Source: Actinoplanes sp. DH11
GTDB taxonomy: Bacteria; Actinomycetota; Actinomycetes; Mycobacteriales; Micromonosporaceae
NCBI RefSeq assembly: GCF_020873875.1
Contig: NZ_JAHWGU010000028.1
Location: 62,001-126,000, forward strand
Length of the DNA: 64,000 bases
Reading direction: 5' to 3'
The position numbers and the translations under genes are program-made. Under the pieces are notes generated by a model. It was not told where the DNA came from. It did no database searches and saw only the letters and a list, made by a program, of their open reading frames with translations. This document shows, in pieces, positions 16,700-24,936 of the stretch (position 1 is the first letter of the stretch; each line of letters begins with the position of its first letter).

Positions 16700-17539
16700 A
16701 TGGGCACGCCGCTGGGCACCTTCATCCGAGCCAAACGGGACAGCATCCGGCCGCAGGACCTGGGGTTCCCGCAGCATCAGCGGCGCCGGGCGCCCGGACT
16801 CCGGCGCACCGAACTGGCCGAGCGCGCCGGGGTCAGCGTCGAGTACCTGACCAGGATCGAGCAGGGCCGCGACCGCAACCCGTCGGCCCCGGTTGTCAAC
16901 GCCCTCGCCGACGCGTTGCGCCTGGACGCCGCCGAACGCAACCACCTCGGCTACCTCGCCAAGATCAGCAGCGGGGTGTGTGCCGGTCGGACCCGGCCGG
17001 CGCCGCCCGAACGCACCGTGCGGCCCGCCGTCCGGCGGATCCTGGACCTGGTCGAACCCGGCGTCGCCGTCGTCACCAACCGCATCGGCGACGTGCTCGC
17101 CCACACCGAGGCCTTCGCCGCGGTCATGCGGGACACCGGGCTGCTGGACGGCGGGGAGCCCAACCTCACCCGGTACGTCTTCACCCACCCGCAGGCCCGC
17201 ACCGTCCTGACCGATTGGGATCAGATCGCCGACGAGCAGGTCTTCAACCTGTGGCTGGGCCCGTCCACGGCCACCTTCGAATGGTTCACCGCCGACTTCG
17301 CCACCGTCGCCGGCACCGAGTTCACCCGGCGGCTGCACCAGCACATCCCGCCGGCCCGCCGCCCGCTGCGCCTGGCGCACCCGCAGGCCGGCCCGCTGCG
17401 CTGGGAGCGGGAAACCCTGGAACTGCCCGGCGACGACGCCCAGCAACTGATCGTCCTGCTCCCCGCCGACGACACCACCGCGGCCGCGGTGACCGGCCTG
17501 GCCCACCGCCCGCCGTTGCGCGCGGTCCGCTCGGCCTGA
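16700..17539 (+). CDS. XRE-family regulator with MmyB-like ligand-binding domain
   Basis: A 279-residue regulator. The HTH (RRTELAERAGVSVEYLTRIEQG, about residues 36-57) is followed by a C-terminal MmyB-like/PAS-type domain from about residue 105. The order and the PGLRRTELAERAGVS motif are typical of the actinobacterial helix-turn-helix/MmyB family, often encoded divergent from an oxidoreductase, as here. A TAGGCT -10 ends 6 nt before the ATG, so the transcript is probably leaderless. The ligand is unknown; family members are thought to bind lipids or flavins. Confidence 0.87.
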   Translation: MGTPLGTFIRAKRDSIRPQDLGFPQHQRRRAPGLRRTELAERAGVSVEYLTRIEQGRDRNPSAPVVNALADALRLDAAERNHLGYLAKISSGVCAGRTRPAPPERTVRPAVRRILDLVEPGVAVVTNRIGDVLAHTEAFAAVMRDTGLLDGGEPNLTRYVFTHPQARTVLTDWDQIADEQVFNLWLGPSTATFEWFTADFATVAGTEFTRRLHQHIPPARRPLRLAHPQAGPLRWERETLELPGDDAQQLIVLLPADDTTAAAVTGLAHRPPLRAVRSA

Positions 17540-17585
17540 CCGGTGCGCCCAGCCCGACCGGTGCGCCCAGCCCGACCGGTGCGCG
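17538..17585. repeat. 18-bp tandem repeat at a convergent 3' end
   Basis: The unit GACCGGTGCGCCCAGCCC occurs twice exactly and a third time in part, beginning within the stop codon of the XRE gene. A second short repetition (CCGGTTGGCCCGA-like) follows to about 17630. It lies between convergent genes. Confidence 0.75.
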
Positions 17586-17643
17586 CGGTCGGCTGGACCC
17601 GGTTGGCCCGACCCGGTTGGCTCGGCCGCGCGCCCGCTTCGGA

Positions 17644-18099
17644 TCAGTCTTCCGTCACCGCCGGGCGCTCGAAGTGCTGGACCAGGTCGGGGAATTCGTG
17701 CGGCCGCGACAGCACCAGCACCCGGAACGCCGGCTGCTTGGTCATCTCCACGGCCACACCCGTCCAGTCCGACCCGACGTCCGGGAACCGGCTGCCCACC
17801 CGCAGCGCGTAATCCACCGCCCCCGCCATCAGGTCCGCGACCGTCAGCAGCCGCGCCAGCTCGTCACCGTCAAGGTCGAGGGGCTTGCCGTCGAAGATGT
17901 AGGGCCGCAGGTCCGGCCTCTGGAAGATCAGGGCCAGGCCGGCGTCGTACCGTTCGCTGGCGTGGTTGAGGGCCTCGTACCGGCTGAACAGGTTCGAAAT
18001 GGTGATCTGCTTGCGCAGTCGCTGCGCCTGCATCCCCGCGAAGTACGTGGTGACGGCGACCGCGACCAGACTGACGACCTGAACCACCTCGCCGACCAA
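17644..18099 (-). CDS. Small single-span membrane protein, unknown function
   Basis: A 151-residue protein with one N-terminal membrane segment (VVQVVSLVAVAVTTYFAG) followed by a soluble, helical cytoplasmic domain containing QAQRLRKQITISNLFSRYEAL. I start at TTG 18099 because GGGGGAGG lies 7 nt upstream; an ATG 24 nt upstream would precede that site. Similar N-TM proteins with a QxxxTxxxLFxRYE helix are frequent hypotheticals in actinobacteria. No function is assigned. Confidence 0.6.
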   Translation of the reverse strand: MVGEVVQVVSLVAVAVTTYFAGMQAQRLRKQITISNLFSRYEALNHASERYDAGLALIFQRPDLRPYIFDGKPLDLDGDELARLLTVADLMAGAVDYALRVGSRFPDVGSDWTGVAVEMTKQPAFRVLVLSRPHEFPDLVQHFERPAVTED

Positions 18100-18199
18100 G
18101 CCGCACCTCCCCCGCGCAGACATCGCTGACCACCGATGTTAGGAGCCGTGTTCAACCACGCCCGGGCCCGCGTGGTGCCGGGCCCATAGGGTGGGCGGC

Positions 18200-18931
18200 A
18201 TGCCGCTGCGACTGGTCCAGGTGAACCTGAAGGCTCGCGACGATGCGGCGCTGGGCCGATTCTGGGCGGACGCGCTCGGCTGGATCACTTCCGGTCAGGG
18301 CGGCGGCGCCAGCTGCGTCGCACCAGCGGGCTTCGTGTGGACGGCCCCCGACGCTCCCGTCTGCCTCGACGTCATCGCCGTCCCCGACCCGGCGACCGTG
18401 CGGTGCCGCGTCCATCTCGAACTCGCCACCACCTCGGCGGCTCATCGCACGGCGCTGGTGGCGCGCCTGACGGCGCTGGGTGCGAGGCAGGTCAACAGCG
18501 ACAGCCAGCGTACGGTCCTCGCGGACCCGGAAGGCAACCAGTTCTGCGTGCCGGCGCCCCGGGACCGCCACCGCGACACCGGTCCGATCGCCGCGGTGGT
18601 CGTCGACTGCGCGGATCCGCGGGCGATGGCCCGGTTCTGGGGTACGGCGACGAACGGGACTGTGCACGAGGTCAGCGGCGAGCGTGCCCTGCTGAGGCCG
18701 GCCGGCGGTCCCGGCCCTGACATCGAGTTCCAGGCCACGCCGCATCTGGGCGACGCCCACCATCGCGCACACCTGGACGTGGTGCCTGTCGCAGGCACCG
18801 GCCAGGCCGCCGAGGTGACCCGGCTGCTCGATCTCGGCGCGACGCCCGCCGACATCGGCCAGGGCGAGGTGTCATGGGTGGTGCTGACCGACCCGGAGGG
18901 CAACCAGTTCTGCGTGCTCGCCCCGCCCTGA
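18200..18931 (+). CDS. Two-module VOC (glyoxalase-like) protein
   Basis: A 243-residue protein made of two VOC modules. Each ends in the motif DPEGNQFCV (about residues 113-121 and 232-240), and each has an ARFWG/GRFWADALGW helix. Tandem modules in one chain form a complete VOC barrel, but obvious metal ligands are few. TAGGGT at 18187-18192 ends 7 nt before ATG 18200, indicating a leaderless transcript. It converges with the MFS gene with 15 bp between stops. Confidence 0.85.
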   Translation: MPLRLVQVNLKARDDAALGRFWADALGWITSGQGGGASCVAPAGFVWTAPDAPVCLDVIAVPDPATVRCRVHLELATTSAAHRTALVARLTALGARQVNSDSQRTVLADPEGNQFCVPAPRDRHRDTGPIAAVVVDCADPRAMARFWGTATNGTVHEVSGERALLRPAGGPGPDIEFQATPHLGDAHHRAHLDVVPVAGTGQAAEVTRLLDLGATPADIGQGEVSWVVLTDPEGNQFCVLAPP

Positions 18932-18946
18932 ACAACCCCGCTGCGT

Positions 18947-20014
18947 TCACCGTCCAGGGTTTTCAGCATCGGCTGTCACGACGGTCGGGGTCGGTGAGGT
19001 GGCGCGGGCCAGGATCCCGGCGGCGGCGATCAGGGCGGACATGGCGATCAGGACGAGTACGAGGGTGTAGTCCCCGCCGCTGCCGGTGAGCAGCGCGGCG
19101 GCGGCCAGCGGCGCACCGGCCTTGGCCAGGGTGACCGGGGTGCCCAGGACCCCGGCGATCCCGGCGTAGGCGCCGGCTCCGTAGCGGTCGGCGAGCAGTT
19201 GCGGACCGGCCAGGCTGGACAGGCCGAAGCCGAGCCCGAACGCGGTGACGGCCACGACCGCTCCGGCACGGCTGCCGGCCGTCAGGGGCAGAGCCAGCGC
19301 GGCCGCCGCTTGCAGGGCGAACACGGCGGCCACGACGCGGTACGGGCGCAGCCGGCGTCCGGTGGCGGTGAGCAGGAGCCGGCCGGTGACGGACAGGACG
19401 CCGAGCAGCCCGGCCACGGTCGCGGCGAAGGCGGCCGGTGGGCGGCGCACGACGAGCAGGTGAAGCGGGACGGCGACGCCCGCGTACAGCGCGGCCAGCA
19501 GCATCAGGGTGGTGCGCCAGCCGTACCGGTCGGCGAGCCCGGCGGTCAGCGGCATGAAGATGGTGCTGGCGAACCCGGCCACGACGATCATGCCGAGGAT
19601 CGCTTTCGGTCGCCGGTCGGCGTCGAACCAGGACACCAGGACCGGGGTGGCCGCCTCGTAGAGGGCCATCGCCTTCGCCACGCCGAGCCCGGCGAAGATC
19701 AAATACAGCTGCCACACCGTGCGGGCCTGGGACCAGGCGACCAGCATCCCGGCGCCGAGGACGGTCCCGGTGGTCATCAGGGCGCGGCCACCGTGCCGGT
19801 CGAGCCGTCTGCCGACGGGTACGGCGGCCGCGGCCTGCGCGAGGATCGCCGTGGTGAACGCGCCGGTCACCACGGCCGCCGACGTGTGCAGGCCGGCGGC
19901 GACCGGGTGGAGCAGCACGGCGAAGGCGTAGTAGAGGGTGCCGTACCCGATGGTCTGGGTGATCGCGAACGCGGCGACGATCCACCAGCCGCGCCCGGCC
20001 GCCGCCGCGTTCAC
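18947..20014 (-). CDS. MFS exporter in the arsenic island
   Basis: A 355-residue major facilitator protein with 11-12 membrane helices. TQTIGYGTLYYAFAVLLHP is a common start in an actinobacterial MFS group, and a VGRRLDRHGGRALM loop follows the second helix. GTG 20014 lies 6 nt beyond the stop of the ArsO-like gene, so the two are coupled. Being third after an ArsN1-like acetyltransferase and an ArsO-like flavoprotein, it probably exports an arsenical product; which species is unknown. No GAPDH gene is present, so it is not an ArsJ-type pair. Confidence 0.8.
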   Translation of the reverse strand: MNAAAAGRGWWIVAAFAITQTIGYGTLYYAFAVLLHPVAAGLHTSAAVVTGAFTTAILAQAAAAVPVGRRLDRHGGRALMTTGTVLGAGMLVAWSQARTVWQLYLIFAGLGVAKAMALYEAATPVLVSWFDADRRPKAILGMIVVAGFASTIFMPLTAGLADRYGWRTTLMLLAALYAGVAVPLHLLVVRRPPAAFAATVAGLLGVLSVTGRLLLTATGRRLRPYRVVAAVFALQAAAALALPLTAGSRAGAVVAVTAFGLGFGLSSLAGPQLLADRYGAGAYAGIAGVLGTPVTLAKAGAPLAAAALLTGSGGDYTLVLVLIAMSALIAAAGILARATSPTPTVVTADAENPGR

Positions 20015-20019
20015 GCGGG

Positions 20020-21456
20020 TCAGCAGCAGGAGCCGGCCCGGCCCTCGCTGGGCTTGTCGCCCAGGGTGATCAGATTCAGCGGGGCGGTGAGCAGCCCACC
20101 GGCGATCCCGGTGGCCAGCCCCCGTCCGGCCGGCTCCGCAGCGTCGACCGAGGGGGCGTCGGCCGAGGCGGGCGCGCCGCAGCAGCCATCGCCGGCGGCG
20201 ATGGTGTCGTCGCCCTCGACCGGGTTGCTGTTGCAGACCCCGGTCTCCGGCAGGTCCAGCCGCACGTCGCGGGCCGCCTCCCAGTCCCCGGCCAGTGCCG
20301 CCACCACGGAGCGGGCCTGCTCGTACCCGGTGGCGAGCAGGAACGTCGGCGCCCGCCCGTAGCTCTTGACCCCGATCGCGTAGTAGCCGGGCTCGGGGTG
20401 GGTGAGTTCGTCGATGCCGTGCGGCGGCACGGTGCCGCAGGAGTGCTCGTTCGGGTCGATCAGCGGGGCCAGCGCCCGGGTGGAGCCGAGGATCGGGTCC
20501 AGGTCGAGGCGCAGCTCGCCGGTGATCGTGTGGTCGGGCCGGAACCCGGTCGCGGCCACGATCCGGTCCGCGGTGACCGTGCGTTCGCCGTCGGACACCG
20601 TGACCGTGTCGCCGTCGGCGGTGACACGGTCCACGGAGAAGCCGGTGAGCAGGGTGATGGTGCCGTTCTCGACGTGTTCGCGCAGCCGGGAGCCGAGCGC
20701 GCCGCGGGCCGGCAGCGCGTCAGCGGCCTCCCCGCCGTAGGTGCGCGCCGGATTCGTCGCGCGGATCGCCCAGCTCACCGTGGTGCCCGGCGCCTGCCCG
20801 GCCAGTTCGGCCAGGGCCAGCAGCGTGTTCGCGGCGGAGTGCCCGGCACCGACGACCAGGGTGTGCGAGCCGGCGAACCGGTCCCGGTCACGGCCGAGGA
20901 CGTCCGGCAGCGCCGGCTCGACGAACGCGGCCGCGGCGGTCTCGCCGTGGGCGGGGATCCCGGAGGCGCCGAGCCAGTTCGGCATCCCCCACGTGCCGGA
21001 GGCGTCCACGACGGCCCGGGCGAGGATGTCGGTGCCGTCGGCCAGGCGCACCAGGTACGGGGTCTGCTCGCGGCCGAGGCTGCGGACCCGGTCCAGGCCG
21101 AGCCGGGTGACCGCTGTGACGCGGGCCCCGTACCGCAGGCTGTTCTTGATCGCGGGCAGGTCGGCCAGGGGCTGCAGGTAGTCGGCGGCGAGCTGGGCGC
21201 CGGTGGGCAGCTTGTCGTCGTCGGGCCGCACCCAGCCGGCGTCGGACAGCAGCCGGGCGGCGGCCGGGTCGATGTCGAAGCGCCACGGGGAGAACAGCCG
21301 GACGTGCCCCCACTGGCGTACCGCGGCGGCGGCGCTGTCGCCGGCTTCGAGGAGGAGGAACGGCAGGCCGCGTTCGGTGAGGTGCGCGGCGGCGGCGAGG
21401 CCGACCGGTCCGGCGCCGATGACGACGACGGGCAGGTCGGGCACGGTGCTGGTCAT
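20020..21456 (-). CDS. arsO: ArsO-like flavin-dependent monooxygenase
   Basis: A 478-residue FAD/NAD(P)H flavoprotein. The FAD Rossmann motif GAGPVG is at residues 14-19, a second dinucleotide motif VVGAGHSAAN lies in the middle, and a third conserved block ATGFRPD follows. The C-terminal tail carries a vicinal pair C425-C426 and ends GSCC (C477-C478), plus a Cys in GVCNSN; such thiol pairs could bind As(III). It is encoded between the ArsN1-like and MFS genes. ArsO is known from ars operons, but its substrate is unsettled. AGGAG lies 8 nt upstream of the ATG. Confidence 0.75.
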   Translation of the reverse strand: MTSTVPDLPVVVIGAGPVGLAAAAHLTERGLPFLLLEAGDSAAAAVRQWGHVRLFSPWRFDIDPAAARLLSDAGWVRPDDDKLPTGAQLAADYLQPLADLPAIKNSLRYGARVTAVTRLGLDRVRSLGREQTPYLVRLADGTDILARAVVDASGTWGMPNWLGASGIPAHGETAAAAFVEPALPDVLGRDRDRFAGSHTLVVGAGHSAANTLLALAELAGQAPGTTVSWAIRATNPARTYGGEAADALPARGALGSRLREHVENGTITLLTGFSVDRVTADGDTVTVSDGERTVTADRIVAATGFRPDHTITGELRLDLDPILGSTRALAPLIDPNEHSCGTVPPHGIDELTHPEPGYYAIGVKSYGRAPTFLLATGYEQARSVVAALAGDWEAARDVRLDLPETGVCNSNPVEGDDTIAAGDGCCGAPASADAPSVDAAEPAGRGLATGIAGGLLTAPLNLITLGDKPSEGRAGSCC

Positions 21457-21481
21457 GGGAGGAGCTCCTGTCTGGTTCGGA

Positions 21482-21991
21482 TCACCTGACGTACGGGCTG
21501 CGGCGCTCGATCAGGACGATGTCGCGCCACCGGTTGCCCCGGGCGGCGTGGCGGCCGATGCGTTCCCGGGTGCCGACGACGCGGAAGCCGTGCCGGGCGT
21601 GCAGGGCGAGGCTGGCGGTGTTCTCCGGGAACACCCCGGACTGGATCGTCCAGATCCCGGCCGCCTCGGTGGAGCTGATCAGGGCGTCGAGCAGGAGGCC
21701 GCCGATGCCGCGCCCGTGCGCGCCGTCGTCGACGTAGACGGAGTGCTCGACGACGCCGGCGTAGACGGGGCGGGCCGAGACCGGGGACACGGCGACCCAG
21801 CCGAGCACGGTGCCGGTGTCGTCGACGGCGACCAGGCGGTGCTCGGGCAGTTTCGCCGCGTCGAATTCCGGCCACGACGGCGCCGCCGGTTCGAAGCTGG
21901 CGTTGCCGCCGTCGATGCCGGCCTGGAAGATCGCCAGGACGGCCTTGGCGTCGCCGGCCGTCATCGGGCGGACGGTCACGGTGCCGGACAC
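21482..21991 (-). CDS. arsN1: ArsN1-like (phosphinothricin/arsinothricin-type) N-acetyltransferase
   Basis: A 169-residue GNAT of the PAT family. VTVRPMTAGDAKAVLAIF, the GNASFE substrate loop, VYAGVVEHSVYVDD, the acetyl-CoA loop GRGIGG and the tail WRDIVLIERRS match phosphinothricin acetyltransferase and ArsN1. ArsN1 acetylates the organoarsenical antibiotic arsinothricin; PAT acts on its phosphorus analogue. Location in an ars island favours the arsenical, but sequence alone cannot separate the two. GTG 21991 follows AAGGAGG. It is the first gene of the minus-strand arm and shares a 111-bp divergent promoter region with arsR. Confidence 0.78.
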   Translation of the reverse strand: MSGTVTVRPMTAGDAKAVLAIFQAGIDGGNASFEPAAPSWPEFDAAKLPEHRLVAVDDTGTVLGWVAVSPVSARPVYAGVVEHSVYVDDGAHGRGIGGLLLDALISSTEAAGIWTIQSGVFPENTASLALHARHGFRVVGTRERIGRHAARGNRWRDIVLIERRSPYVR

Positions 21992-22024
21992 GGCACCTCC
22001 TTCGATCGTGAATCGGCGTCACGT

Positions 22025-22102
22025 TGATTAGACGTACGCTGAAGTAGACGTTTCTCGAAACAGAGAGTTGCACGTTGTTTTGATAGATGTCAACCTAGAC
22101 AC
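22025..22102. promoter_or_regulatory. Divergent ars promoter region with ArsR-type operator
   Basis: Next to arsR, TTGA and TCAA flank 6 bp at 22080-22093, an ArsR-type dyad. Nearer the ArsN1-like gene, the 7-mer TAGACGT occurs twice 14 bp apart (about 22029 and 22043). Placement suggests one ArsR controls both arms. Confidence 0.5.
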
Positions 22103-22462
22103 ATGCCGAAATCAGCCGGGTCGCCTGCCCTCCTCGACCTCGACGCGGCGACGCCGTGCTGCCCGCCCCTGGCGCGGCAGCGCGTCCCCGCGGAGGCGGC
22201 CGCGGTGCTGGCGCCGGCGTTCAAGGCCCTCGGCGACCCCGTCCGGCTGCAGCTGATGTCGATGATCGCGTCCGCCCCGGACGGCGAGATCTGCGTGTGC
22301 GACCTGACGCCGGCGTTCGAGCTGTCCGGGCCGACCATCTCGCACCACCTGAAGACGCTGCGCGAGGCCGGCCTGGTCAACGCGGAACGGCGCGGCACGT
22401 GGGTGTACTACCGGGCCCGGCCCGGCATCATGCGGCAACTCGCCGGCCTGCTCGCCACCTGA
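22103..22462 (+). CDS. arsR: ArsR arsenite-responsive repressor
   Basis: A 119-residue ArsR/SmtB winged-helix protein. GDPVRLQLMSMI and the recognition helix SGPTISHHLKTLREAGLV are typical. The As(III)-binding motif is CVC in EICVCDL (C64, C66), the ELCVCDL-type site, and an additional Cys pair (C19, C20) near the N-terminus could provide a third ligand. It represses until arsenite binds. The operator TTGA-N6-TCAA lies 9 bp before the start. Confidence 0.9.
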   Translation: MPKSAGSPALLDLDAATPCCPPLARQRVPAEAAAVLAPAFKALGDPVRLQLMSMIASAPDGEICVCDLTPAFELSGPTISHHLKTLREAGLVNAERRGTWVYYRARPGIMRQLAGLLAT

Positions 22463-22492
22463 GGGCACGCTCGTTTGCCACGACGGCATTGC

Positions 22493-22508
22493 CTCAACGA
22501 TGATTGAG
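22493..22508. promoter_or_regulatory. Second ArsR-type operator, overlapping the fusion gene start
   Basis: Perfect arms CTCAA and TTGAG flank CGATGA. The site covers the first codons of the ArsR-ArsC fusion if translation starts at 22500, or lies just upstream if it starts at ATG 22512. Confidence 0.5.
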
Positions 22509-23201
22509 TCAATGAATGCTGAACCTTCGTCGCTGACCGCGCGGGCGCGGATCCACGCCGCCCTCGGCGACCCCGCCCGCCTCGCCGTCGTGGACGCGCT
22601 CGTCCTCGGCGACGCCTCCCCCGGCGAGATCGCCGCCGACCTGGACATGCCGACCAACCTCGTCGCCCACCACGTGAAGGTGCTGCAGGACGCGGGCCTG
22701 GTGATGCGCATCCGCTCCGAGGGCGACCGCCGCCGCACCTATCTGCGGCTCGTCCCCGGCGTGCTGTCCGCGCTTACCGCACCACGGCTCGGCGCTGCGG
22801 ACCGGGTCGTGTTCGTCTGCACCCACAACTCCGCGCGCTCGCAGCTCGCCGCCGCCCTGTGGCGCGACCGGGTCGGCGGCCACGTCGCCTCCGCGGGCAT
22901 CGCACCCGCCCCGCGGGTCCACCCCCGCGCGGTCCGCGTCGCCCACGAGCACGGCCTCGCCCTCGACCCGACCGGCACCCACCACGTCGACGACGTCGTC
23001 CACGACGGCGATCTCGTCATCGCGGTCTGCGACAACGCCCACGAAGACCTCACCGGCCCGCACCGGCCACGACTGCACTGGTCGGTGCCGGACCCCGCGC
23101 GCATCGACACCGACGAGGCGTTCGAGGCCGCGTACACCGATCTCGCCGACCGCATCGACCGCCTCGCCCCCGCGCTCACCACCGGGGCCGACCATGGCTG
23201 A
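22500..23201 (+). CDS. ArsR-ArsC fusion (repressor fused to LMW-PTP-like arsenate reductase)
   Basis: A 233-residue two-domain protein. Residues about 10-90 form an ArsR-like winged helix (GDPARLAVVDALVLG, then PTNLVAHHVKVLQDAGLV) lacking the CVC motif. Residues 102-225 form a low-molecular-weight phosphatase/arsenate reductase fold with the active-site loop FVCTHNSARS (C107, R113) and a candidate Asp in VPDPARID. The domain likely reduces arsenate or serves as a sensor. ATG 22500 and ATG 22512 are both possible; neither has a good ribosome binding site. It overlaps the acr3 start by 8 nt. Confidence 0.85.
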   Translation: MIESMNAEPSSLTARARIHAALGDPARLAVVDALVLGDASPGEIAADLDMPTNLVAHHVKVLQDAGLVMRIRSEGDRRRTYLRLVPGVLSALTAPRLGAADRVVFVCTHNSARSQLAAALWRDRVGGHVASAGIAPAPRVHPRAVRVAHEHGLALDPTGTHHVDDVVHDGDLVIAVCDNAHEDLTGPHRPRLHWSVPDPARIDTDEAFEAAYTDLADRIDRLAPALTTGADHG

Positions 23202-24273
23202 CCTGGCCCGCCCCGGGACGCGCGACAGCGCGCCGGACACCGCGGTCGTGGCCCGCCTGTCGCGCCTCGACCAGTTCCTGCCCGTCTGGATCGGCCTCGC
23301 CATGATCGCCGGGCTGCTGCTCGGCCGGCTCGTGCCCGGCCTCGACGACGCCCTGAACGCCGTCCAGGTCGGCGGGATCTCCCTGCCGATCGCGATCGGC
23401 CTGCTGATCATGATGTATCCGGTGCTCGCCAAGGTCCGCTACGACCGGCTCGACACCGTCACCGGCGACCGGCGCCTGCTGCTGTCGTCGCTGGTGCTGA
23501 ACTGGGTGCTCGGCCCGGCCCTGATGTTCGCCCTGGCGTGGCTGTTCCTGCCGGACCACCCGGAGTACCGCACCGGCCTGATCATTGTCGGCCTGGCCCG
23601 TTGCATCGCCATGGTCATCATCTGGAACGACCTGGCCTGCGGCGACCGCGAGGCCGCTGCCGTGCTGGTCGCCCTCAACTCCGTCTTCCAGGTCGTCGCG
23701 TTCGGTGTGCTCGGCTGGTTCTACCTGTCCGTGCTGCCCGGCTGGCTCGGCCTCGACGGCGCCCGGCTCGACGTCTCCGGCTGGGAGATCGCCGGCAACG
23801 TGCTGGTCTTCCTGGGCATCCCGCTGCTGGCCGGCTACCTCACCCGCCACTTCGGGGAGAAGATCAAGGGCCGCGACTGGTACGAGAACCGGTTGCTGCC
23901 GACGATCGGACCCGCGGCGCTGTACGGGCTGCTGTTCACCATCGTCATCCTGTTCGCCCTGCAGGGTGACGCCATCACGAGCCGACCCTGGGACGTCGCC
24001 CTGATCGCGGTGCCCCTGCTCGCCTACTTCGCGATCATGTGGGGTGGCTCGTACGCGCTCGGCAAGGCCATCGGCCTGACCTACGAACGCACCACCACCC
24101 TGGCGTTCACCGCCGCCGGCAACAACTTCGAACTCGCCATCGCCGTGGCCATCGGCACCTTCGGCGTCACCAGCGGCCAGGCCCTCGCCGGGGTCGTCGG
24201 CCCACTGATCGAGGTGCCCGTCCTGGTCGGCCTCGTCTACGTGTCCCTGTGGGCGCGCCGGCGTTTCTTCTGA
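23194..24273 (+). CDS. acr3: ACR3-family arsenite efflux permease
   Basis: A 359-residue membrane protein with about ten helices, the arsenite/H+ antiporter of the ACR3 family. Conserved markers are seen: LDQFLPVWIGLAMIAG in helix 1, the essential Cys in ARCIAMVIIWN (C137), and TTTLAFTAAGNNFELAIAVA toward the C-terminus. It exports As(III) generated by the reductases encoded either side. It overlaps the fusion gene by 8 nt and precedes arsC by 61 bp, so the plus arm is one operon. Confidence 0.95.
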   Translation: MADLARPGTRDSAPDTAVVARLSRLDQFLPVWIGLAMIAGLLLGRLVPGLDDALNAVQVGGISLPIAIGLLIMMYPVLAKVRYDRLDTVTGDRRLLLSSLVLNWVLGPALMFALAWLFLPDHPEYRTGLIIVGLARCIAMVIIWNDLACGDREAAAVLVALNSVFQVVAFGVLGWFYLSVLPGWLGLDGARLDVSGWEIAGNVLVFLGIPLLAGYLTRHFGEKIKGRDWYENRLLPTIGPAALYGLLFTIVILFALQGDAITSRPWDVALIAVPLLAYFAIMWGGSYALGKAIGLTYERTTTLAFTAAGNNFELAIAVAIGTFGVTSGQALAGVVGPLIEVPVLVGLVYVSLWARRRFF

Positions 24274-24334
24274 CTTGGCGACCCGTCACCCGTACGCCCT
24301 CTCGTTGTTCGCCCTTCCCACAGGAGGCCCCACC

Positions 24335-24742
24335 ATGAGCAAGCCCAGCGTCCTGTTCGTCTGCGTCCACAACGCCGGCCGCTCGCAGATGGCCGCCGGC
24401 TGGCTGCGCCACCTCGCCGGTGACAAGGTCGAGGTCCGCTCCGCCGGATCCGCGCCCGGCGACAGCCTCAATCCCGCCGCGGTGGCGGCGATGCGCGAGG
24501 TCGGCATCGACATCACCGATCAGACCCCGACGAAGCTGGCATGGGAGACCGCGCAGTCCTCCGACGTCATCATCACCATGGGGTGCGGTGACGCCTGCCC
24601 CGTCTTCCCGGGCAAGCGCTACGAGGACTGGAAGCTGGCGGACCCGGCCGGCAAGGGCGTCGACGCCGTCCGCCCCATCCGCGACGAGATCAGGACCCGC
24701 ATCGACGCGCTGCTCGCCGACCTGGTTCCGGCACGCCCATAG
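24335..24742 (+). CDS. arsC: Arsenate reductase ArsC (LMW phosphatase type)
   Basis: A 135-residue reductase. The phosphate loop is CVHNAGRSQ with catalytic C10; further cysteines lie at C84 and C88 in MGCGDACPVF, spaced like the relay cysteines of thioredoxin-coupled ArsC of the pI258 type. DPAGKGVD holds the conserved Asp-Pro. Thioredoxin coupling is therefore likely, though a mycothiol route cannot be excluded. AGGAGG lies 7 nt before the ATG. It is the last gene of the plus-strand ars operon. Confidence 0.92.
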   Translation: MSKPSVLFVCVHNAGRSQMAAGWLRHLAGDKVEVRSAGSAPGDSLNPAAVAAMREVGIDITDQTPTKLAWETAQSSDVIITMGCGDACPVFPGKRYEDWKLADPAGKGVDAVRPIRDEIRTRIDALLADLVPARP

Positions 24743-24936
24743 CGTTCATCCTTCATCCAATGCAACGCTGACGTGCTGTCGTTGCGTTGAATTCAGCCTC
24801 ATTGCAATGAAAACGTCGTATCCACCTGCGTAAACGGCGACCTATAGCAATAGTCGTGTTGCTCCATCATGGAATGCAACGTAGCGTTTCGCATATCGGA
24901 AAGGTCATCGGTCGCCGTACGAGCAAGGTGGAGAAC
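24743..24936. promoter_or_regulatory. Repeat-containing promoter region of the hydrolase gene
   Basis: This unusually AT-rich spacer holds AATGCAACG twice (24759-24767 and 24873-24881), the palindrome CATTGCAATG (24800-24809) and TATAGC (24843-24848) as a possible -10. The repeated motifs look like binding sites for one regulator, not identified here. Confidence 0.4.
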
